Assembly (NCBI GenBank): GCA_903851195.1
Contig: CAINNJ010000049.1
Coordinates: 186,001 to 250,000, forward strand
Direction: 5' to 3'
DNA: 64,000 nucleotides
From: an uncultured Acidobacteriia bacterium
Lineage (GTDB): Bacteria; Acidobacteriota; Terriglobia; Bryobacterales; Bryobacteraceae
A program made the translations under genes and the position numbers. The notes under the pieces were generated by a model that saw only the letters and a program-made list of their open reading frames with translations, did not search any database and was not told where the DNA came from. Below are positions 18,725 to 25,851 of this stretch, piece after piece (the stretch's first letter is position 1; each line of letters begins with the position of its first letter).

Positions 18725-20035
18725 TCAGAGACTCCCCGTGAGTGACTGCAGAGTGGCCTGGGCGATGAGATAGCGGACCTGCCCGTCGTCATAAGCATTG
18801 CGCGCGCCGGTGACGGTGGCCTGCGCGTCCACCACTTCGAAAGCGATGGCCTCGCCCGCCGTATAACGCAGCAGCGTCAGGCGCAGGCTTTCCATGGCGA
18901 GATCGAGCGAACCGCGCAGCGAATCCAGTTGCGCGCGCGCGGCCCGCGCTTCCGCCAGCGCCGCCGCCACATTGCCCTGGAGCGTCTTCTCCGCCAGCGA
19001 AAGATCCAGCCGGGCCTGCGTGCGCCGCAACTCCGCCTGCGCGATGCGGCTCTTCGTCGCGCCCCAGTTCCACACCGGAATGTTCAGTGTGACCTGCCCC
19101 GAGTAGCCCAGATTATGCCGCGGCAGGTCCCCCGGCCGCGTCGTATCGATGGCCACCTGATTCGCGTTAATCCCGTAGAAGAAATCGACCGAAAGGGACG
19201 GCAGATATCCATAGCGCGCCACGTTCACGTCATACCCCGCGGATTCCACGCCGAAGCGCGCCGCGCGCAGATCGGGCGAACTGGCGGCGGCTTTCGCGCG
19301 GGCTTCTTCATCGGGTGGCAGCAGATCGGCGGGCGTGCCCGCGTCCACCACATTGAAATCGGCGCTGAAATTCGGAAAAATCAGGACGCCCAGCGCGATT
19401 TTTGCCTTTTCGATATTCGCCTGCGCGTCCTGCAGATCGCGCTGCCGCTGCTGCTGCTGAATGCGGGCTTTCACCACGTCGGCATGCGCGGCCTCCCCGC
19501 CCTTTTCCTGCTTATCGGTGATATCGAGGAAGCGATCCGCCTCCTGCAGACTGGTCTGCGCGTTCCCGAGGCGCCGCTGCGCGCTCACAATCGCGAAATA
19601 ATTCTGGATAATGGTCGCGTTCAGGCCGCGCGACGCCACCTCAACCCTTGCCCGCGCCACCGCTTCCGCCGCCAGCGAGCGGTTAATGTCGCCCTTACGG
19701 AAGATCGCGAGCACCTCTTCGTGCACCACCGCCTGCTCGTTATAAACGTGCACGCCGTCATTGGCAACGAATACACCGGAGGGCGTCCCGTTGCCTTCCG
19801 TGTGGATGTACTGATTGAAAGCATTAACCGTGGGAAGCCGGCCCGCGCGGGCCTGCGTAATGTCCTCTTTCGCCAGCAGCACGGCGAGATTCGCGCTCTG
19901 GATCTGCCCCGCATACTGGCGCGCGCGGGCCAGGGCGTCGGGCAGCGAAATACTCGGAGGGCCCGCCGGTGTTTGGGCGCGCGCCAGCGGAGCGATTGTC
20001 AGGAACGTGAGCAACGGAAGCAGGATGGCGCGCAT
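18725..20035 (-). CDS. TolC-family outer-membrane efflux channel
   Basis: A 436-residue protein with a signal peptide, residues 1-20, ending ARAQT. Two repeats of the outer-membrane efflux protein family follow, each with long Ala/Gln/Arg-rich helices (for example ARARQYAGQIQSANLAVLLA near residue 35). Trimers form the outer-membrane exit duct of tripartite pumps. It is the first gene of the efflux operon, with the adaptor start three bases past its stop codon. No regulator gene is adjacent, so expression may be constitutive or controlled in trans. Confidence 0.92.
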   Translation of the reverse strand: MRAILLPLLTFLTIAPLARAQTPAGPPSISLPDALARARQYAGQIQSANLAVLLAKEDITQARAGRLPTVNAFNQYIHTEGNGTPSGVFVANDGVHVYNEQAVVHEEVLAIFRKGDINRSLAAEAVARARVEVASRGLNATIIQNYFAIVSAQRRLGNAQTSLQEADRFLDITDKQEKGGEAAHADVVKARIQQQQRQRDLQDAQANIEKAKIALGVLIFPNFSADFNVVDAGTPADLLPPDEEARAKAAASSPDLRAARFGVESAGYDVNVARYGYLPSLSVDFFYGINANQVAIDTTRPGDLPRHNLGYSGQVTLNIPVWNWGATKSRIAQAELRRTQARLDLSLAEKTLQGNVAAALAEARAARAQLDSLRGSLDLAMESLRLTLLRYTAGEAIAFEVVDAQATVTGARNAYDDGQVRYLIAQATLQSLTGSL

Positions 20036-20079
20036 AGCGTTCGAATGGGCAGTCTACCAGTGAAGCAGCGCAAGCTGAA

Positions 20080-20104
20080 AAATGCCTGAAAAGTTTCGGC
20101 ATTT
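20080..20104 (-). terminator. probable terminator of the TPR lipoprotein gene
   Basis: On the minus strand, aaatgcc and ggcattt form a 7-bp stem with an 11-base loop, and the right arm runs directly into TTTTT. It lies about 55 bases past the stop of the TPR lipoprotein gene and before the TolC-like gene. No other signal is visible in this gap. Confidence 0.5.
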
Positions 20105-20159
20105 GCAGCCCCCAGCCCACCTGACCGCGTCATTGACCGCGCCTTCCGGGCGCTAACCG

Positions 20160-22418
20160 CTACTTCGCTTCGAACAACGGCGCCACCGCGGCCCGGACTT
20201 CCGAACCGGGATCGAGTTTGAGTCCCAGCTCATACTCCCTGCGCCCACCGCCCGGATCTCCCGCCGCCAGCAGCGCCCCGGCCAGGTGATAGTGCACCCA
20301 CGGCTGGTCCGCCTGTTTCAGCGAATTCTTCAGATAAGTCAGCGCTGTGTTGACCTTTCCCAGCTTGTAGTACACCCAGCCAACCGTGTCCTCGATCGCG
20401 GGATTTCCCGGCGCCAGAGCCAGCGCTTTCAGCGCCCAAAACAAGGCATCGTCGAATTTGCCCTGCCGGGACACCAGAAGGTTGGCCAGATTGTTCATCG
20501 CCGCTGCATTCGTCGGTTCCATCTCCAGCGCGCGCAGGTAATGTCCGGCGATCACTTCGGCCGAAGCTTTCTTTTGGGTCTCGATTTCCGCCAGCATGAA
20601 TCGCGCCGGCGCGCTGTCGTGCACCTTCACCAGTTCGAGCAGCCTTTGCCGCGCCCTTTCCGGCTCTCCCGTCCGCATTTCCAGAAAGGCGATCGCTTCG
20701 TCGGCTTTACCAGGCTCTCCCGCCTTCCTCTCCGCTTCGAACGCCGCGCGCGCTCCGTCGCGGTCGCCGGCGATCATCAGTTGTTTGCCCAGCAGTTCCT
20801 GCAGGGCGGCCGACTCCGGATGTTTCGCCGCGTCTTCCCGGAGCAGCGAAACGAACTTCGCGCCTTCATTCTGCCGTTTCATCACGTCGCCCAGAAGGTT
20901 GAGAACCGCCACGTCGGCAGGAGCCAGCTGAATGGCCGATTCCAGAGACTTGCGCGCGCCGGCCAGATCCCCGGTCCGGATGCGAACCATCGCGTCCTGC
21001 CCCAGAAATCCGGCCGAAGGTGACCGCGCCAGCGCTGCCTTGATGCCCTGCCGTGCCTCGTCGTAGTTGCCGGCCGCGATCAGCGTCAGGTTCCGGTAAT
21101 AGGCATACCGAAGACTCTGTTTCTCTTCCTCGCTCGCCGTCTCCAGAGTGTTCAGCGCGAGTTTCATCTGACCGGCCTTGGTCAGCGCGTTGGCGAGTTC
21201 GAGCCTCGCTTTCAGCATCCCCGGACTGGAGCGCAGCGCATTCGCGAGCAACTCCACCTGCTTCGTCGTCTCACCGCGCGAGCCGGCAACGCGGGAGTCC
21301 TGGTAATTCAGTTCGGCGGAATTTTCCCCCATTGTGCGCAGGGTTCGGATGTCCGCGGCGGCTCCGGTCAGATTTCCGTCGTCGATCCGTGTCGTCGCCC
21401 GTTGCAACAACGCCGGCCGGTCTTTTGGATTTCTCGTCAGCGTCTCGGCGATAATGGCGGCGGCCTCTTTATTGCGCGAAGCATGGATCAGGAGCGCCGA
21501 GTATTCGTCGCGAAGTTCCGGGTCGTTATTGTGCGCCTTCAACACCCGGCTGTATTCGGCGATGCCCTCGTCGACCTTGCCTTCACCAAACAGCAGGCGG
21601 GCGTAACTGCCCCAGCTTTGCCGGTCCGGAAGTTGGGCAAGCTCCCTGGTGGTTTCCTCGGCCGAGGCGCGGCTGTCCTCTTTGGTCAGTTCCCGGCGCA
21701 GGCGTAGTTGCAGCGCCGGCCGGAAGTCCCGTTGAAGAGCCAGCGCATGAGTAATCTGTGCGTCGGCGTCGGCTGAGTCGTTCACCGTCAGCGCGACGCG
21801 AGCCCTCAGGATGGCCAGGTCCGGCGATTTCTCAAATCGCCCGGTCAGATATCGCGTTACCTCGGCTGCGCTTCCGGGCTGGCCGCTGGAGACGAAATAT
21901 TCCACAAGTCTTTCGGCGGCGCGGATATTTGCCGGATCCTTCTCCTCCGCCATGCCGATCGCTCGCAGCATCTCCGGTTTATCGCCCGACCTCGCAAAGG
22001 CAAGCGACAGCGCCCCCAGAGCTTCGCCATCGTCGGGATGCGTCGCCAGAAACGCCGTAAGAACCCGCTTTGATTCCTGTATGACTTCGGGCTTATCGGA
22101 ATTGACTTCGACCAGGGCCATCTGATACCGCGCGCCTTCATGCCGCGGATCCAGACGAAGTGCCTTCACGAAAGACTCTACCGCTAACTCCGCGGCTCCG
22201 GCCCGCAGGTAAGTCATCCCGAGCTGATAGACCGGCTCCGGATCCTTCGGCATGTTTTGAGAGGCCACCTTGAACTCGATCACCGCTTTCCGGAATTCAT
22301 TTGAAGCGGCGAACTTCCTGCCTCGCGTCATGTGCGCCGCTTCTCTGGCGCGCGGGCTGGCCGAGCACCCCGCCAGCAACGCCACCGCTATGGATAGGAG
22401 GAGCTTTTCGTAAGTCAT
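20160..22418 (-). CDS. large TPR-repeat lipoprotein (PEP-CTERM-associated type)
   Basis: A 752-residue lipoprotein. The signal ends in lipobox LAGC with modified Cys18. The rest is a series of about 15-18 tetratricopeptide-like repeats, clearest at YQLGMTYLRAGAAELAVESF near residue 64 and in the C-terminal repeats (NNLANLLVSRQGKFDDALFW, then DTVGWVYYKLGKVNTALTYL). TPR lipoproteins of this size occur with PEP-CTERM/exosortase systems, where they help assemble or export exopolysaccharide. Two genes upstream is a PEP-CTERM protein, which fits that context, but no exosortase or polysaccharide gene is in the window. The start follows the stop of the zinc-ribbon gene by seven bases. Confidence 0.85.
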   Translation of the reverse strand: MTYEKLLLSIAVALLAGCSASPRAREAAHMTRGRKFAASNEFRKAVIEFKVASQNMPKDPEPVYQLGMTYLRAGAAELAVESFVKALRLDPRHEGARYQMALVEVNSDKPEVIQESKRVLTAFLATHPDDGEALGALSLAFARSGDKPEMLRAIGMAEEKDPANIRAAERLVEYFVSSGQPGSAAEVTRYLTGRFEKSPDLAILRARVALTVNDSADADAQITHALALQRDFRPALQLRLRRELTKEDSRASAEETTRELAQLPDRQSWGSYARLLFGEGKVDEGIAEYSRVLKAHNNDPELRDEYSALLIHASRNKEAAAIIAETLTRNPKDRPALLQRATTRIDDGNLTGAAADIRTLRTMGENSAELNYQDSRVAGSRGETTKQVELLANALRSSPGMLKARLELANALTKAGQMKLALNTLETASEEEKQSLRYAYYRNLTLIAAGNYDEARQGIKAALARSPSAGFLGQDAMVRIRTGDLAGARKSLESAIQLAPADVAVLNLLGDVMKRQNEGAKFVSLLREDAAKHPESAALQELLGKQLMIAGDRDGARAAFEAERKAGEPGKADEAIAFLEMRTGEPERARQRLLELVKVHDSAPARFMLAEIETQKKASAEVIAGHYLRALEMEPTNAAAMNNLANLLVSRQGKFDDALFWALKALALAPGNPAIEDTVGWVYYKLGKVNTALTYLKNSLKQADQPWVHYHLAGALLAAGDPGGGRREYELGLKLDPGSEVRAAVAPLFEAK

Positions 22419-22425
22419 TGTGGAT

Positions 22426-22977
22426 TTACGGAGCTTCGAAGGAAGCGTCGATCATGGCGAGAATGACGATCTTGTCGACGCCCGCCTCGCGGAATGCAAT
22501 TACGGATTTCGGACTGATATCGTAATCCGCGTTCGACGTGCGAATCAGCCGCAGAATAATCTCGGAGCCGACGTTCGCCCGCCAGAGTTCCAGTACGCTG
22601 TCGTTATTCAGCGTGTTCCGCGGCTTCCTGAGCATCATCCGCTCAAACGTGGACAAGCCGCCCGCGGAAGTGCGGGCCATGATTTCCGCCGCGTTCTGAG
22701 GCGCGTCCTCGCCGCGCCGGATGATCGTGATGTTTTGGGTGTAGGCAAAAATGCTTCCCGCCACCATTACCACAAGAAACAGGAAACCCGCGGCTGTAAT
22801 AAGAGTCGGCCGAAATTCCGTCTGCCGCCAGCCGCAGCGCGAGCACACGTTCCGGCAAACCGCCAGCAGCTTCTGCAGGGTGCTTCTCGGGGTACGCTGC
22901 ATTTCTCTGGCGCCGCACTGTAAGCAGGGCATCGCCAGCGATTTCACGGGATGTACGTTCTGGGTCGGGGTTGCCAT
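22426..22977 (-). CDS. zinc-ribbon membrane protein, unknown function
   Basis: A 183-residue protein. The N-terminal 50 residues carry two Cys pairs, CLQCG near 18 and CSRCGW near 46, typical of a zinc ribbon. One transmembrane helix follows at about residues 60-80 (TAAGFLFLVVMVAGSIFAYT). The remaining 100 residues form a soluble domain containing EIILRLIRTSNADYDISPKS and ending DKIVILAMIDASFEAP, with no family I recognise. Its position between the PEP-CTERM gene and the TPR lipoprotein, with a seven-base gap to the latter, suggests a shared operon. Function unknown. Confidence 0.75.
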   Translation of the reverse strand: MATPTQNVHPVKSLAMPCLQCGAREMQRTPRSTLQKLLAVCRNVCSRCGWRQTEFRPTLITAAGFLFLVVMVAGSIFAYTQNITIIRRGEDAPQNAAEIMARTSAGGLSTFERMMLRKPRNTLNNDSVLELWRANVGSEIILRLIRTSNADYDISPKSVIAFREAGVDKIVILAMIDASFEAP

Positions 22978-22996
22978 GGTGAGTGCCCTGTTGGTT

Positions 22997-23051
22997 TACT
23001 GAACGAAACGCGCCTTCCGGCAGCCTGCCGGCCGACGCCTCTCGTTCAGTA
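22997..23051. other. nested inverted repeat between the PEP-CTERM and zinc-ribbon genes
   Basis: A 10-bp outer stem, tactgaacga at 22997-23006 with tcgttcagta at 23042-23051, encloses an inner palindrome ccggcag-c-ctgccgg at 23017-23031. It fills most of the 92-bp gap. It may end or attenuate PEP-CTERM transcription before the zinc-ribbon gene, or be a regulator site. Confidence 0.5.
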
Positions 23052-23069
23052 TTTCGCCATCGGAATTTC

Positions 23070-23606
23070 TTAGGAGGACTTACTTCCCGAGTAACGCCGG
23101 GTCAGGAAAAGGGCTGCCGTTCCCAGACCGACCAGAGCGAACGTCGCGGGCTCCGGGGTGGCGGCCGGAGCGGTGGAATTTGCGGTCAGGTCGCCGGTGA
23201 TATTGGACGGAACACCGGGAATATTCGAGATATACTGGACCGGCGAACCCGTGGCATTGATGATGATCGCTCCCGCCGTCGGCTTCGTTGTGTCATTCAG
23301 CTTGGTGGCATTCACGCTGAAATTCTCATTGCCGGTCGCTGTCGGACTGAAAGCGATCGCCAATACCCACAGCACATTGCCGGTCGTCGTATCAACAACG
23401 TCCTCGGTCCGGGTCCCCGTGGCAGTCGTGGTGGGGAAGTAGACACCCGTGAAGCTGGTCGAAGTCGTGGATCCCGCCGGCGGCGTAATCCAGTTCGCAT
23501 CCGTGGTAAAAACCGGTGTCGAACCGGTCAGATTAACATTCAAATTGGCGGCGCTCGCGAGCGCCGCAAACCAGAGACATACTCCTGTAGCGATAAGCGT
23601 CTTCAT
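23070..23606 (-). CDS. PEP-CTERM sorting-signal protein
   Basis: A 178-residue secreted protein. The signal peptide is residues 1-20 (ending ASAAN), followed by a low-complexity Thr/Asn/Val-rich body. The C-terminal sorting signal has PEP in TPEPATFALVGLG, a hydrophobic helix and a basic tail (LTRRYSGSKSS). Exosortase recognises this signal and cleaves or anchors the protein at the cell envelope. The body has no catalytic motif and looks like a structural or adhesive surface protein. GGAGA nine bases upstream supports the start. No exosortase is encoded in the window. Confidence 0.88.
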   Translation of the reverse strand: MKTLIATGVCLWFAALASAANLNVNLTGSTPVFTTDANWITPPAGSTTSTSFTGVYFPTTTATGTRTEDVVDTTTGNVLWVLAIAFSPTATGNENFSVNATKLNDTTKPTAGAIIINATGSPVQYISNIPGVPSNITGDLTANSTAPAATPEPATFALVGLGTAALFLTRRYSGSKSS

Positions 23607-23772
23607 CTCAAAGTATCTCCAAAGTTCTTTCCATAGGTGCCGTGACGATCCATGGCAGTGGAGACAACAGTAAGTTAAGCGGAGACTATTTGCAAGATAT
23701 TATGCTCTTGTTAAGTAATCGGGATTACCGTTCGAAATAGAAGACATAAATCGCATAATAGTACAACTCTGT

Positions 23773-25053
23773 TTAATCGAAAAATCCTCTGTCCCCGGCC
23801 TCCAGCCGCGCCTTCGCCGCCGCCACCCGGAACGTAACGCCCAGCCCCGGCTTATCCCACACATCGATAAACCCGCGCTTTACAATCGGATCCGGCAGAC
23901 CGTCCACAATGTCGTACCACCACTCCGGCTGACCGATCGGATACTCGAACGCAATATAGTTCTGCGGCAGACTCGCCCCCATCTGCACATGCGCCGCGAG
24001 ACCAATCAGCCCGTCGAAAACTCCGTGCGGAGCCACCAGAATCCCGTGCAGATCCGCATACTCCGCAATCCACTTCAGCTCCGCGATCCCGCCCACATCT
24101 TCCGGATCCGGCCCGATTACATTCACCGCCTGCTTTTCGATCAGATCCTTGAAATTCTCGCGCAAATACACCTGTTCGCCGGTATGAATCGGGACCGACG
24201 TGCTCTGCGTGACTTCGCGGAACAGCTCCGCGTTCGTCGACACCGAGTAATCGCCGGTAATCAGATCCTCCAGCCACGTGATATGCAGCGGTTCCATGGC
24301 CCGCGCGAACGTGATTGCGTCCTTTACGGTCCAGCCCGGCCCGCAGTCCAGCGCCAGCCCGATCTCATCGCCCAGCACTTTCTTCATTGCCTCCACGCAG
24401 GCGATCACATGCTTCATCCCGCCCTCCGTCATCAGCCCGCGGTCCGGATGCGGCGCACCCGTGCGCGACTCGTCGTACCAGGCATTCGGCACCGCGCCCA
24501 TCATCGGCTGATTATGAAAACCCACCGCCTGCTTGATCAGCGTGAAGCCCTCTTTGGACTCCTTCATCCGCGCCATATTCTCCGCGTAATCCTGCGGCAT
24601 CTGGCCCTTCATCGGGAAGCGCACCGCGCCATTGTAGATGCGCACCCGGTCGCGCATCTTCCCGCCCAGCAGCTTATAAACGGGCACTCCGGCCACCTGC
24701 CCGGCGATATCCCAAAGGGCGATCTCGATCGCGCTCACCGCCGCGCCCCACGGCTTCGACGCGCCCAGCCGCCGGATCTTCAGCAACACCCGCCCCACGT
24801 CGGTCGGGTCCTCGCCCAGCAGATATTCTCTGTAAAACAGGACCATTGGCTTCAGATACGGCTTGCGCGTTTCCGCCTGCCCGTATCCGGTAACGCCCTG
24901 ATCCGTCGTGATGCGGACCACCGGGCTGCCGCCGATGATGGCGCACCGCAGATCCGTGATTTTGATGGGGACACTCCCCGCGCGCTTCTGCGCCCACAGC
25001 GGCGCCGCTCCCGCGAGCGTCCCGACAAAGCCTCTTCGTGTCCAGTCCGTCAT
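23773..25053 (-). CDS. mandelate racemase/muconate lactonizing (enolase superfamily) dehydratase-like protein
   Basis: A 426-residue enolase-superfamily enzyme. The N-terminus carries a Tat-type signal (TRRGFVGT near residues 5-12, then a short hydrophobic run), pointing to export in folded form. The capping domain is followed by a barrel with metal ligands Asp236 (LALDCGPGW), Glu262 (WLEDL) and Glu293 (HTGEQ). The base pair is His343 (APHGV) with Asp316 (GPDPEDVGG). This residue set fits acid-sugar dehydratases such as galactonate or mannonate-type enzymes. The exact sugar acid is not predictable. It precedes no related gene, though sugar-oxidation genes occur at 7306-12610. Confidence 0.85.
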   Translation of the reverse strand: MTDWTRRGFVGTLAGAAPLWAQKRAGSVPIKITDLRCAIIGGSPVVRITTDQGVTGYGQAETRKPYLKPMVLFYREYLLGEDPTDVGRVLLKIRRLGASKPWGAAVSAIEIALWDIAGQVAGVPVYKLLGGKMRDRVRIYNGAVRFPMKGQMPQDYAENMARMKESKEGFTLIKQAVGFHNQPMMGAVPNAWYDESRTGAPHPDRGLMTEGGMKHVIACVEAMKKVLGDEIGLALDCGPGWTVKDAITFARAMEPLHITWLEDLITGDYSVSTNAELFREVTQSTSVPIHTGEQVYLRENFKDLIEKQAVNVIGPDPEDVGGIAELKWIAEYADLHGILVAPHGVFDGLIGLAAHVQMGASLPQNYIAFEYPIGQPEWWYDIVDGLPDPIVKRGFIDVWDKPGLGVTFRVAAAKARLEAGDRGFFD

Positions 25054-25090
25054 AGCACAGCCAGTATATGGCGATGCCTCAAACGGCTAT

Positions 25091-25681
25091 TTATTTCTGT
25101 TCAAACCCCAGGTTCACGGGCTTACTCGCCGTTGGGGAACCCATCGAGGTCACCGGCGTTTCCTGCCCGACCATCTCCACTTTCACGCTGTTGAGCAAGA
25201 CAGTGCCCGGCCCGTCCAGCAGAATGCCGAAAGCCATTCCCGTGGCATCCTGCGGAACGTCGAGCACCACCTCGTAATGCATCCACCCGGTGCTGCCTTT
25301 GATCGCGCGGTTCTGCATATTGTCGAATGACACGGACTTCGTGCCTTTATCGACCCGCATCCAGAGACCCGCCCATCGCGTGACGTCTTCCGCTTTCACG
25401 AAGGCCCCCAGCCGCACGCGTTTCCCCAGATATTCCGTCGCCGCGAACTCCTGCATCAGCGTGCCGAACCCCTCCGGCACCGGGCCCTTCGATCGCAGAA
25501 ACGCGCTCGGCGCTCCGCCGTAAGTCATGGACTTATCCACGTCCGTCTCATAAAGGGCCGGTCTGCTTCCGGCAAGGAACCAGCCGGGGGGCGCGGCGAG
25601 AGTGGCCGCGGTGACCGCCAGCAGCATGACGGCTGAGGCCAGAGCGGCCTTCTCGCGGAATAAACCGTTTCGTCGTGTCAT
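25091..25681 (-). CDS. secreted jelly-roll-like protein, unknown function
   Basis: A 196-residue protein starting at the ATG at 25681. A signal peptide covers about residues 1-29 (ending TLAAPPG). The mature part includes FGTLMQEFAATEYLGKRVRL, AGLWMRVDKG, FDNMQNRAIKGSTGWMHYEV and VPQDATGMAFGILLDGPGTV. This pattern recurs in a carbohydrate-binding-like module found in several bacterial proteins, some attached to regulators. There is no catalytic motif. Its neighbour downstream is the dehydratase, 37 bases away on the same strand. A longer frame reaching 25771 exists but lacks protein-like sequence. Confidence 0.7.
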   Translation of the reverse strand: MTRRNGLFREKAALASAVMLLAVTAATLAAPPGWFLAGSRPALYETDVDKSMTYGGAPSAFLRSKGPVPEGFGTLMQEFAATEYLGKRVRLGAFVKAEDVTRWAGLWMRVDKGTKSVSFDNMQNRAIKGSTGWMHYEVVLDVPQDATGMAFGILLDGPGTVLLNSVKVEMVGQETPVTSMGSPTASKPVNLGFEQK

Positions 25682-25786
25682 GGGTCCTTTCATTCCAGTG
25701 CAGCTATTATGGCACCCGGAGCGACCGGAATCGAGTGAGAACTCGCGGAACCGGGGCAACGCCGAAATCAACTGATAAAACTAAAA

Positions 25787-25831
25787 AGGTCTGTGCCCCG
25801 GTGACGATTCGCTCGCCCGGGACACAGACCT
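25787..25831 (-). terminator. strong rho-independent terminator
   Basis: A 9-bp stem (aggtctgtg / cacagacct), one mismatch and a further 5-bp stem (cccgg / ccggg). Read on the minus strand it is followed by TTTTTAGTTTTATC. It lies 21 bases past the stop of the repeat-bearing surface protein and ends the long minus-strand run of secreted-protein genes. Confidence 0.85.
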
Positions 25832-25851
25832 GTCTTCCCGCGGAACGCGCT

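Noticed and set aside
23607-23772. Possible sigma-54 promoter for the PEP-CTERM gene
   Set aside because: I looked for GG-N10-GC and found no match with the rest of the -24/-12 consensus; only AT-rich sequence is visible in this gap.
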